Shown piece after piece: positions 1 through 6,511 of a DNA stretch of 16,040 nucleotides. The position numbers and the translations under genes are program-made. This DNA comes from an uncultured Bacteroidota bacterium (GTDB taxonomy: Bacteria > Bacteroidota > Bacteroidia > Chitinophagales > Chitinophagaceae), in contig CAIYVS010000773.1 of NCBI GenBank assembly GCA_903929655.1, positions 1 to 16,040 on the forward strand, written 5' to 3'. The notes beneath the pieces are model-generated. The model was not told the origin of the DNA. It was given only the letters and a program-made list of their open reading frames with translations, and searched no databases. Within the stretch, counting starts at the first letter, position 1; every line of letters begins with the position of its first letter.

Positions 1-252
1 GGAACTATTCTCTTGGGCACCTTTGAAAAATAAACATGACGCGAATAAAAATATCCCTATTGAAAATCTGACCTTGAGAATTTGCAAAGGCACCTTTTGG
101 AGTTTATCCCGCTCTTCATGCGGGGCGCCCTCCATGAGCAGTCCGCTAAATCAAGGAACCAAACCTAGCCAATTGATAGAGCTTCATCTCTTGACAAGCG
201 GAAAGCCAGTGCCCCAAAATCGAGCGACTTGCAAAACACGCAGCAGAGCTAA

Positions 253-284
253 CCCTTTGGCACGCGGAGCGATTTGCCAAAGGG
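253..284. repeat. Perfect inverted repeat (10-bp arms)
   Basis: CCCTTTGGCA (253-262) and TGCCAAAGGG (275-284) are exact reverse complements separated by 12 bases. No T-run follows on either strand, so it is not a standard intrinsic terminator. It looks like a REP-type hairpin, lying 6 bp from a second palindrome. Confidence 0.75.
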
Positions 285-290
285 CCTGCA

Positions 291-308
291 TTGCGAGGTA
301 CGAAGCAA
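291..308. repeat. Imperfect REP-like palindrome
   Basis: TTGC at 291-294 and GCAA at 305-308 flank a central GTAC (298-301), giving an imperfect 18-bp palindrome. The words TTGCGAGG and CGAAGCAA resemble widespread intergenic repeats of the type ATTGCGAG...GAAGCAATCT that I recall from many bacterial genomes. That resemblance comes from memory and was not tested by search. Confidence 0.45.
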
Positions 309-356
309 CCTGTCCTTTTTAAAATTCAGGCAAAAAGAAAGTAAGTATCGCGCAGG

Positions 357-477
357 ATGTCCGCACCAGTACAAAACCGGACATTTTGGTACATTCCATG
401 CCCGGTGTTTTTATTGAAAATCAATCATTTAATTTCAAAATGTCCGACTTTTAAAAAAAACACCATACATCGGGCAT
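357..477 (+). promoter_or_regulatory. Nested inverted repeats upstream of fabI (candidate leader or switch)
   Basis: CGGACATTTTG (378-388) is an exact reverse complement of CAAAATGTCCG (436-446). Its CGGACAT part can instead pair with ATGTCCG at 357-363. A second stem joins ATGCCCG (398-404) to CGGGCAT (471-477) and continues as GTGTTTTT (405-412) with AAAAACAC (456-463), leaving a 7-nt bulge. The two long stems interleave, so in RNA they could form a pseudoknot or exclude each other. The element ends 106 nt before the fabI start. It matches no riboswitch family I know. It may instead be a set of protein-binding sites or a mobile repeat; a regulatory role is inference. Confidence 0.4.
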
Positions 478-492
478 AAAACAAATCAAAAT

Positions 493-520
493 GCTTAAAA
501 TAGTCAAAATGACTATAAGC
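493..520. promoter_or_regulatory. Dyad upstream of fabI (possible operator)
   Basis: ATAGTCA (500-506) and TGACTAT (510-516) are perfect 7-bp arms around AAA. GCTT (493-496) and AAGC (517-520) extend the symmetry past a 3-nt bulge. It sits 63-91 nt before the fabI ATG, where an operator could lie. A weak -7-like box, TACTTTTA, follows at 530-537, but no matching -33 element is visible. Confidence 0.35.
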
Positions 521-583
521 CAATTTTACTACTTTTACCAATATTAACTGCAAACTGGAAATTGCAAACTGAATTTATTATTT

Positions 584-1426
584 ATGTCCAATCAACTGCT
601 AAAAGGTAAGAAAGGGATCATTTTCGGGGCGCTGGATGAGCGCTCTATCGCATGGAAAACTGCACAGGTGGCTGTAAGAGAAGGCGCGCAAATTGTATTG
701 AGCAACGCCCCCATAGCCCTGCGCATGGGTAAGATAAACGAACTGGCCAAAGAATGTAATGCACAGGTAATAGCTGCCGATGCTACCAGCATACCCGACC
801 TGGAGAACCTTTTTAGCAAAAGTATGGAGGTGCTTGGCGGCAAACTGGATTTTGTGCTGCATAGTATAGGCATGTCGCCCAATGTGAGGAAGAGCATTCC
901 CTATACAGATACGAACTACGATAATTTCCTGAAGACACTGGATATATCTGCGTTGAGCCTGCATAAGGTATTGCAAACGGCCATGAAGCTGGATGCCATA
1001 AACGAATGGGGCAGCGTGGTGGCGCTGAGCTATATTGCTGCGCAAAAAGTTTTCCCAGGGTATAATGATATGGCCGAGGCCAAAGCCATACTGGAAAGCA
1101 TAGCACGTAGTTTTGGCTACCGCTATGGTTTTGCAAAGAAGGTAAGGGTGAATACGATATCTCAATCGCCTACCGCTACTACTGCGGGCAGCGGGGTATC
1201 GGGCTTCGATGCCTTCTATCATTATGCAGACAAGATGTCTCCACTGGGCAATGCGCCTGCCGAGGACTGCGCTAATTACTGTGTCACTTTGTTCAGCGAT
1301 TTTACACGTTATGTTACGATGCAAAACCTGTTTCACGACGGGGGCTTTAGCAGCACGGGCGTGAGCGAGATGATAGTGGAAGATATGTTGAAGGCACAGG
1401 AGATGATAGCTAAGTCGAATGTTTGA
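584..1426 (+). CDS. fabI: Enoyl-[acyl-carrier-protein] reductase (NADH)
   Basis: FabI catalyses the last step of each elongation cycle of type II fatty acid synthesis, reducing trans-2-enoyl-ACP with NAD(P)H in the cytosol. The 280-residue length is close to the family norm. The nucleotide-binding segment near residues 11-23 keeps the FabI spacing G15-x5-S21-I-A23. The catalytic signature Y-x9-Y-x6-K is present as Tyr150, Tyr160 and Lys167, the pattern of E. coli Tyr146/Tyr156/Lys163. HSIG at 93-96 and SPLGN in the C-terminal third also fit. The ATG at 584 gives the normal family N-terminus. No Shine-Dalgarno is evident, which is usual for Bacteroidota. It stands alone on the plus strand, 155 nt before porQ, behind an unusually structured upstream region (357-520). 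Confidence 0.96.
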   Translation: MSNQLLKGKKGIIFGALDERSIAWKTAQVAVREGAQIVLSNAPIALRMGKINELAKECNAQVIAADATSIPDLENLFSKSMEVLGGKLDFVLHSIGMSPNVRKSIPYTDTNYDNFLKTLDISALSLHKVLQTAMKLDAINEWGSVVALSYIAAQKVFPGYNDMAEAKAILESIARSFGYRYGFAKKVRVNTISQSPTATTAGSGVSGFDAFYHYADKMSPLGNAPAEDCANYCVTLFSDFTRYVTMQNLFHDGGFSSTGVSEMIVEDMLKAQEMIAKSNV

Positions 1427-1532
1427 TACCCTCGTGGCTCCCTGAAGGGGGAATTGTAATGATGTGAATAATTGACAAAAAATAATGTAAACTGCAAACT
1501 AAGAAAGCAAATTGGAATCTGGTCTTTTCGAT

Positions 1533-1560
1533 TTGGAATTTAATAGCTGCAATAATTTTA
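1533..1560 (+). promoter_or_regulatory. Candidate porQ promoter
   Basis: TTG at 1533-1535 and TAATTTTA at 1553-1560 are separated by 17 nt, fitting the Bacteroidota pattern TTG-N17-23-TAnnTTTG with one mismatch in the -7 box. Transcription would begin around 1563-1568, just before the ATG at 1582. This favours that ATG over the upstream in-frame GTG at 1564. AT-rich matches of this kind can arise by chance. Confidence 0.4.
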
Positions 1561-1581
1561 TAAGTGGGACGTTTTAAGGGT

Positions 1582-2709
1582 ATGCGATTGACAAAATGGA
1601 CAGGTATCTTGCTGCTGGCAATATGTGGCTATGCAGCTGATGCACAGGTGGTTGGCGGACAGTCTGCCTTTCAGTTCCTGGCTATGCCCAATGCCCCGCA
1701 TATTTCTGCACTGGGCGGCGAATGTGTAGCCAGTACAGACGAGGATATAGCATTTGCGCTGCAAAACCCCGCACTGATGCGCCCAGCCCTGCATAACGAA
1801 CTGGAGCTGAACTACAATATTTATTATGCCGACATCAAGGCCATGAACCTGCAATATGGTTATCATGTGCCGGAACTGAACACCTCTTTTTTCCTGGGCG
1901 TGCAGTACCTTAATTACGGCTCTTTTACCAATACAGATGCTGCGGGCAATGTGCTGGGCACCTTCCAGGGAAGGGATTTTGCTGTTACAGCGGGTGCATC
2001 GCGCAGCTACCTGGAGCACTGGCGTTATGGCGCTGATATAAAAATGGCCTACTCTACCCTATACACGGCCATTGCATCGGGTGTGATGATGGACGTGGGT
2101 GTAAATTATTTCGACTCCAGCCTCTTTGACAAGCTGGGCCTCTGGGATTTCGGGGTGACCGCAAAGAATATGGGCTTTATGACCAGCCGCTATTCACAAA
2201 CAGTGCCAAGAGAACCAGTTCCTTTTGACCTGCAGATGAGCGCTGTGAAACAGTTTGAACATATACCCCTGCGCCTGATTGCTACCATTCATAATTTTTA
2301 CGAGTGGAATGTTGCCTATAATAATCCTGCCGATGTGGTAAGCAGTGCCCTGAGCAATACGCCTGTTGATACTACCATACACAGCGCCAGCTTTGGCGAG
2401 AACCTGTTTCGCCATTTTATTTTTGCAGCCGAGCTGACGCTTGCCAAAAAGCTTACACTCACGGCATCATACAATTACGAGCGCAGGCAGGAAATGAAAC
2501 TGGCAGAAATGCCCGGATCTACGGGTTTTGCATTTGGACTGGGCCTGGAGCTTAATAAATTCCAGGTGCATTATGCACGCTCTTATTACAGCATTGCAGG
2601 TGCCTATAACGAGCTGAGCATTACCATGAAGCTGAACAAGCTGATGCACGCAGGCGACTGGGCAGACAAGTATCATTTCAACAGCGTGTACCCCGATTGG
2701 ACGAATTAA
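1582..2709 (+). CDS. porQ: Type IX secretion system protein PorQ
   Basis: PorQ is a predicted outer-membrane beta-barrel of the PorV/PorP-like group that takes part in the T9SS, which exports C-terminally tagged proteins and attaches them to the cell surface. From the ATG at 1582 the protein has 375 residues. It opens with a signal peptide (basic MRLTK, hydrophobic core, cleavage near ADA-Q). The mature N-terminus carries family hallmarks: GGQSAFQFLAMPNAP, then SALGGE and ALQNPAL. Later stretches alternate hydrophobic and polar residues and are rich in Tyr and Asn, as expected for barrel strands. An in-frame GTG at 1564 would add six residues before the signal peptide and is less likely. It lies downstream of fabI on the same strand, with a candidate promoter of its own at 1533-1560, and is convergent with terC (28 nt between stops). 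Family assignment is strong; its exact role in export is less well defined than those of PorU and PorV. Confidence 0.9.
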   Translation: MRLTKWTGILLLAICGYAADAQVVGGQSAFQFLAMPNAPHISALGGECVASTDEDIAFALQNPALMRPALHNELELNYNIYYADIKAMNLQYGYHVPELNTSFFLGVQYLNYGSFTNTDAAGNVLGTFQGRDFAVTAGASRSYLEHWRYGADIKMAYSTLYTAIASGVMMDVGVNYFDSSLFDKLGLWDFGVTAKNMGFMTSRYSQTVPREPVPFDLQMSAVKQFEHIPLRLIATIHNFYEWNVAYNNPADVVSSALSNTPVDTTIHSASFGENLFRHFIFAAELTLAKKLTLTASYNYERRQEMKLAEMPGSTGFAFGLGLELNKFQVHYARSYYSIAGAYNELSITMKLNKLMHAGDWADKYHFNSVYPDWTN

Positions 2710-2725
2710 TTTGAAAATTTGAAAA
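2710..2725. repeat. Two-copy tandem octamer TTTGAAAA
   Basis: TTTGAAAA occurs at 2710-2717 and again at 2718-2725, filling much of the 28-nt space between the convergent stops of porQ and terC. No hairpin with a T-run is visible here, so neither gene has a recognisable intrinsic terminator. Confidence 0.6.
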
Positions 2726-2737
2726 TGCACTTATAAA

Positions 2738-3529
2738 TTAGTCTTCCTGGTTCCTTACTGTTATATGTTTCTTCGGGTAATTGAATAAGACTGAGGAGAT
2801 AAGGGGAAGGAAGAAAATAAGTATGGTTACTACAGAGGTGCCCATGTCTGCTTTCTCGCTCGACAAAAATTCGTTGAAAGCATTGCCGGGATAAAAATGA
2901 CCCAGTACGGACAAGGTGAGTTTTAAGCCCAGCACACCCAGCACTGCAAATGCAGCCACCTCAAGAAAAGGGAAGCGGTCCATTAATGTAACAAAGCCCC
3001 TGGCAACAATGCGCATAGCCAGTATGCCTATAAAAACGCCCGTCCAGATAAGGATGATATTATCTGTAAAGGCCACTGCTGCAAACACATTGTCAATAGA
3101 AAAAACCATGTCCATGATCTCTACCAGCAGCACGGTTGCCCAGAATTTGCCCAGGCGGTCTACTATGAGTTGGTATATGCGGTTGTTCTTTTTTTCGATA
3201 GGGGCTTTTTTGTTTTTATGCTTTGCCCGCTTAATAAAATATTTTATGAAGAGATAAAAAAGGTAAATGCCGCCCAGTGGTTTGAGCCACCATATCTTGA
3301 TAAGGTAAACCGCAAAAAACAAACAGATGCCCCTGAAGAGATAAGCACCGATGATGCCGTAACTCAAAGCTTTTTTGCGGTCTTTGCGGGACAGGTCCAG
3401 CACCATGGTTGCTACCACGGCAGCATTATCAACAGAGAGCAAACTTTCTATAAGGATAAGATTACAAATAACTGCGAACGAGTTAAGCGGTTTGTCGGCG
3501 ATCTGGCTAAAAAGCGAGTGTATATCCAT
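2738..3529 (-). CDS. TerC-family integral membrane protein (probable metal ion exporter)
   Basis: TerC-family proteins are polytopic inner-membrane proteins; characterised relatives such as Alx and MeeF/MeeY are linked to manganese export, and others to tellurite resistance. This one has 263 residues with about seven hydrophobic segments. Two acidic motifs that define the family lie in membrane segments: E28...S32-V-D34-N35 and E137-x2-D140...S144-I-D146-N147, which in relatives are thought to coordinate metal. A basic loop rich in Lys (about 100-115) separates the halves. The ATG at 3529 gives a normal TerC N-terminus. The gene is 54 nt after the aminopeptidase stop but has a near-consensus promoter of its own (3536-3567), so it may be transcribed separately. 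Substrate is inferred from the family only; no Mn riboswitch is visible. Confidence 0.9.
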   Translation of the reverse strand: MDIHSLFSQIADKPLNSFAVICNLILIESLLSVDNAAVVATMVLDLSRKDRKKALSYGIIGAYLFRGICLFFAVYLIKIWWLKPLGGIYLFYLFIKYFIKRAKHKNKKAPIEKKNNRIYQLIVDRLGKFWATVLLVEIMDMVFSIDNVFAAVAFTDNIILIWTGVFIGILAMRIVARGFVTLMDRFPFLEVAAFAVLGVLGLKLTLSVLGHFYPGNAFNEFLSSEKADMGTSVVTILIFFLPLISSVLFNYPKKHITVRNQED

Positions 3530-3535
3530 TCAAGT

Positions 3536-3567
3536 CAAAAATAAAATCCGATGTTCCAAAATACAAA
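3536..3567 (-). promoter_or_regulatory. Promoter of the TerC gene
   Basis: Read on the minus strand, TTTG (3567-3564) is followed after 20 nt by TATTTTTG (3543-3536), an exact match to the Bacteroidota consensus TTTG-N17-23-TAnnTTTG. Only six nucleotides separate the -7 box from the ATG at 3529, so transcription would start within a few bases of the start codon and the mRNA would be nearly leaderless. Confidence 0.6.
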
Positions 3568-3583
3568 TTCCATATTCCAGAGC

Positions 3584-5536
3584 TTACCAGTGAATTAGTT
3601 TGATCGTTGAGATATCATTGCCATACATTTCCAGTTTCAGCAAATAGTTGCCGGGGGGCAGGCCTTTACCGGGTATATTAAGCGTATCTGCGCCACTGAT
3701 ACCGTTCCACAAAGTATGGCCGTTCATGTCCAGGAGTGTTACTATAGTGCCTGGCTGTAATTGGTCCAGCTGCCATGAATTTTTTGACGGGTTGGGGTAT
3801 ACTCTTACATTGCGAATATCCGGGCTGCTGATACCAACTGTAGTATCATACTTAATGGTGCCTGTTTTGTGTATGATCCAGTTATTGGGATCAATAAACA
3901 CGCTATCAATAGTACCGGCTATGTTGAAACTGTATAATTGGGAAGCCTGGTTGTTAAATACTTTTACTGTAGTGTCAATAGTTGTTCCCTTCAGTCTCAG
4001 TTCTACAGGCATAAAAAACACCGGAACTGATGAAGGCATGGAGGTGGTTTGATTGAGCTGTACATTAACAGTGTTGCCCACCTGGTCCCATTTGGCAGAA
4101 TAAGTTGGGTATCCCTGCTCAAATATCCATTGGTTGAAAAAGGTATCGAGGTTCTGGCCATATACAGATACTGCAATTGCTTTCAGGTCATCGGTGGTAG
4201 CATTGCCAAAGGCAAATTGCTGCTGGTAGGTTTTACATATGGTAAAGAACAAGCTGTCTTGCGGAGCCAGGAAACGCAGCATATGCAATACTCCGGCCGC
4301 TTTATAATATACCAGGCGCTGGCTGAATATGGTATTGGGAGATGTGGTATCATCCACATATACCCTGCCAAAAGGAAGGCTCATTACATTGTTATACTGG
4401 ATTTTCCGGTAATTAAATGCCGCCCGGGCGCCCCAGAATTTTGATACAAATAGCTGCTCGGTATAAGTTGCAAAACCTTCGCTTAGCCAAACGTGCGGCC
4501 ATGTTTTGTAAGTAACACAGTCGCCAAACCACTGATGAGCTAACTCATGTGCAATGAGGGGTGTATTAGTAACACCTATGGTGGTCATGGTTTGGTGTTC
4601 CATGCCTCCGGGTAATGTGGTATAGCAAACCCCGTATTTTTCTTTATAAAAAGGATAGCGGCCATAAAGCGTGGACAGGTAATCTATCATATAGCTCAGG
4701 CTATCAAAATTGGGTTTGTACTGCGGCACAAAGGTAGCTGTATCATAAAAGAAGTTCTGAATCAACATAGAGTCTGTACTGCCCGTAAAATGCATGTAGG
4801 AGGAGTAAGCAGTATAGGGCGCTATGGCTACTGAAATAAGGTAATAATCAATGAGATAATGTGTTGCCCAATGATACTGAAGCATGCCGGGGGATGGTGT
4901 GGTAACAGATTGTAACAAGCCATTGCTGCCCGGCATTTGCCCACTTGGCACAGTAAGCCACATATCTACAGAGTCTATCTTATCCTGTATGTCTTGTTTG
5001 CAGGGCCACCAGTCTTTTGCCACGTAGGGGTCGCTTACTGTGTAAAACATTTTTACACCGCTTACAGCGGTTGCCACTGTAACACCGTTAAAAAAGCCTG
5101 CACCTATAGGTGGGTTGCCATGATAAAATACCTGTGCAGTAAAAACATCATTCTGGTTAAGGGCTGTGGGCAGGTTCACTTTCCTTACAGTGCCCCCGCT
5201 GGTTTGCACGGCCAGTGAGGTCCCGTTTATAAGAACGCTGTCAATGGTATAAGTGGTATCCAGTTCGAAGGTATAGGTAGGCATGGTGGTGGATGTAACA
5301 CGGGCTGTAGTGCTGACATCCCCCTGCACGTGAAGGATGGAATCATTTATAAAAAGATTGAATTTCAAATACCGGACATCATAATTATTTTCGGTAGAAT
5401 CTGCAATTGTTGTCTTGGCTGCATGGCGGTTTTTTTTTCTTGCATTTGCACAATACTCCGCAGGATTATATCCGCCGAAAGACTGAGCAATAAAACAAAA
5501 AAAGATACAGAAAGAAAAAATACTTTTCAAATTCAT
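3584..5536 (-). CDS. Secreted M1-family zinc aminopeptidase with T9SS sorting domain
   Basis: M1 peptidases are gluzincins that remove N-terminal residues from peptides. Here (650 residues) a signal peptide (about 1-20) is followed by an N-terminal beta domain (about 52-240). The catalytic domain carries the zinc motif H330-E331-L-A-H334 with the third ligand E353 (HExxH-x18-E). The substrate-binding motif is G310-G-M-E-H314, a variant of GxMEN, and Tyr410 in VYYK is the likely transition-state tyrosine. It lacks the large C-terminal helical domain of longer M1 enzymes; instead a beta region leads to a T9SS type A sorting domain (about 575-650) with RVYPNP and ending in LIHW. It should therefore cross the outer membrane through the T9SS and act at the surface or outside, probably in peptide scavenging. 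It lies 49 nt after the phosphatase gene on the same strand. Confidence 0.93.
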   Translation of the reverse strand: MNLKSIFSFCIFFCFIAQSFGGYNPAEYCANARKKNRHAAKTTIADSTENNYDVRYLKFNLFINDSILHVQGDVSTTARVTSTTMPTYTFELDTTYTIDSVLINGTSLAVQTSGGTVRKVNLPTALNQNDVFTAQVFYHGNPPIGAGFFNGVTVATAVSGVKMFYTVSDPYVAKDWWPCKQDIQDKIDSVDMWLTVPSGQMPGSNGLLQSVTTPSPGMLQYHWATHYLIDYYLISVAIAPYTAYSSYMHFTGSTDSMLIQNFFYDTATFVPQYKPNFDSLSYMIDYLSTLYGRYPFYKEKYGVCYTTLPGGMEHQTMTTIGVTNTPLIAHELAHQWFGDCVTYKTWPHVWLSEGFATYTEQLFVSKFWGARAAFNYRKIQYNNVMSLPFGRVYVDDTTSPNTIFSQRLVYYKAAGVLHMLRFLAPQDSLFFTICKTYQQQFAFGNATTDDLKAIAVSVYGQNLDTFFNQWIFEQGYPTYSAKWDQVGNTVNVQLNQTTSMPSSVPVFFMPVELRLKGTTIDTTVKVFNNQASQLYSFNIAGTIDSVFIDPNNWIIHKTGTIKYDTTVGISSPDIRNVRVYPNPSKNSWQLDQLQPGTIVTLLDMNGHTLWNGISGADTLNIPGKGLPPGNYLLKLEMYGNDISTIKLIHW

Positions 5537-5585
5537 ATGTATGTAGTACTATAAAGCTAAGGATAATTTCAATGCGTATATCATT

Positions 5586-6365
5586 TTAGTTGCCCTCAGG
5601 TATTTCGATCTGTATGTTTTTAAAGGGATAATTGCTGATTTTAGCAAAATGTTTAGACTCTGTAAATTTTTTCAGTGTCTCCGCATGGCGGATATTGTGC
5701 ATATCGGTGCCGCAATAATCGTAGAGGCCTTTTTCAATTAGCTTTTCTGCGGTATGTTTTACCTGGGGGCCGTAATAACCTGTTACAGAAAGTGCATTCA
5801 TCTGCAGGAGGCAGCCCCTATCTTTTAGTTCCTCGTACACATCAGGTTTATCCATAAAGAACAGGTAACGTTCCGGATGTGCGATAATAGGCTGATATTT
5901 CAGGGTTTGCATCTTGAACAGTATTTCAAAAAGCTGCACGGGCTGAAAAGCAAATGAGAACTCTACAAGCACCTGGTTCTTTGTAATGGTAAGCAGGGGC
6001 TCACGCTCCAGTATCTGCAGGAAATAATCATCAATAAAATATTCTGCAGCAGCCCTTACCGGAATATGGATGCCTTTTTCTTTAAGCGCAATATGAAGTT
6101 CTTTAAGGCCATTCAGTATCCTGTCTGAGGTGTTGGGATAATGGTCGTAATTGATATGAGGTGTGGTGACAATACTTTTAAAGCCAAGAGATTGCATGGC
6201 CCTGACCAGCTCAATGCTATCTTCCATTGTCTGCGCACCGTCATCTATGCCGGGTATAAAATGAGAGTGAATATCAGTTCCAACCCAAGACCAATCATGA
6301 GCAGGCGGCTCTGCATTTTCCTTGCTTTCATCAGACTTTTTTGAACCAAATAACCTTGAAAACAT
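5586..6365 (-). CDS. CpsB/CapC (YwqE)-type tyrosine-protein phosphatase, PHP family
   Basis: Members of this PHP-fold family are manganese-dependent phosphatases that dephosphorylate bacterial tyrosine kinases controlling capsule or exopolysaccharide synthesis. The 259 residues show the metal-binding set in order: D31-x-H33-x-H35, then G-I-D-D-G (39-43), T-P-H70, E108, H163 in HPER, and D221-x-H223 in GTDMH. The first 25 residues are charged and probably flexible (SKKSDESKEN); there is no signal peptide, so it is cytoplasmic. In other genomes it usually sits beside a Wzc-like kinase and polysaccharide genes; none is in this window, so its partner must be elsewhere. It opens a minus-strand run with the aminopeptidase (49 nt) and terC. 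A perfect -7 box lies immediately upstream of the ATG. Confidence 0.93.
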   Translation of the reverse strand: MFSRLFGSKKSDESKENAEPPAHDWSWVGTDIHSHFIPGIDDGAQTMEDSIELVRAMQSLGFKSIVTTPHINYDHYPNTSDRILNGLKELHIALKEKGIHIPVRAAAEYFIDDYFLQILEREPLLTITKNQVLVEFSFAFQPVQLFEILFKMQTLKYQPIIAHPERYLFFMDKPDVYEELKDRGCLLQMNALSVTGYYGPQVKHTAEKLIEKGLYDYCGTDMHNIRHAETLKKFTESKHFAKISNYPFKNIQIEIPEGN

Positions 6366-6369
6366 CTAT

Positions 6370-6377
6370 CAAAGGTA
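6370..6377 (-). promoter_or_regulatory. Possible -7 promoter box of the phosphatase gene
   Basis: On the minus strand TACCTTTG (6377-6370) matches TAnnTTTG exactly and ends four nucleotides before the ATG at 6365. No good TTTG element is seen 17-23 nt upstream, so the promoter is uncertain. If real, the transcript would be leaderless or nearly so. Confidence 0.35.
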
Positions 6378-6460
6378 CATTAAATGCAGAAAGAGAGAAA
6401 TGACTTAATTATGTTCTTTGTCCATTTAGCTGGCCGCCTGTTTTCTAAAAATTGTTGGCT

Positions 6461-6488
6461 AAAAAAAAGGGCCTCATTGCTGAGGCCC
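6461..6488 (-). terminator. Intrinsic terminator of the giant surface protein gene
   Basis: On the minus strand GGGCCTCA (6488-6481), loop GCAA (6480-6477) and TGAGGCCC (6476-6469) form a perfect 8-bp GC-rich hairpin followed directly by eight T residues (6468-6461). It begins 23 nt after the stop codon at 6512. It should insulate the downstream phosphatase gene from the 9-kb transcript. Confidence 0.93.
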
Positions 6489-6511
6489 ATATAATCTTTA
6501 TCTATTATTTT

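Larger units (their letters stand above)
1..356. other. Intergenic, palindrome-rich, no convincing gene
   Basis: This stretch holds no gene I can support. An open frame at 23-322 (99 codons) has no recognisable domain and a composition rich in Cys, Ser and Arg, unlike the real proteins here, so I treat it as non-coding. The DNA differs from the AT-rich stretch that follows: 35 of the 60 bases at 241-300 are G or C. Related words recur on both strands, for example GGCACCTTTG at 16-25, GGCACCTTTTG at 89-99 and CCCTTTGGCA at 253-262. This suggests a degenerate intergenic repeat or decayed element rather than a gene. It could also be a structured RNA, but nothing shows transcription. Confidence 0.5.

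Noticed and set aside
23..322. 99-codon open frame at the left edge
   Set aside because: No domain, odd Cys/Arg/Ser-rich composition and palindromes running through it; the ATG at 23 has no supporting signals. More likely a chance frame in repeat-rich DNA.
599..1336. 245-codon open frame antisense to fabI
   Set aside because: It lies entirely within the strongly supported fabI gene on the other strand and its translation shows no family features.
1439..1452. Short hairpin TCCCTGAAGGGGGA after fabI as a terminator
   Set aside because: The stem is only 4-5 bp with a wobble pair and no T-run follows, so it is not a convincing intrinsic terminator.
4596..4610. His in place of Asn in the aminopeptidase GxMEN motif (GGMEH)
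   Set aside because: As I recall, GGMEH is a frequent variant among bacterial M1 peptidases, and the zinc ligands and catalytic Glu are intact, so no loss of activity is implied.
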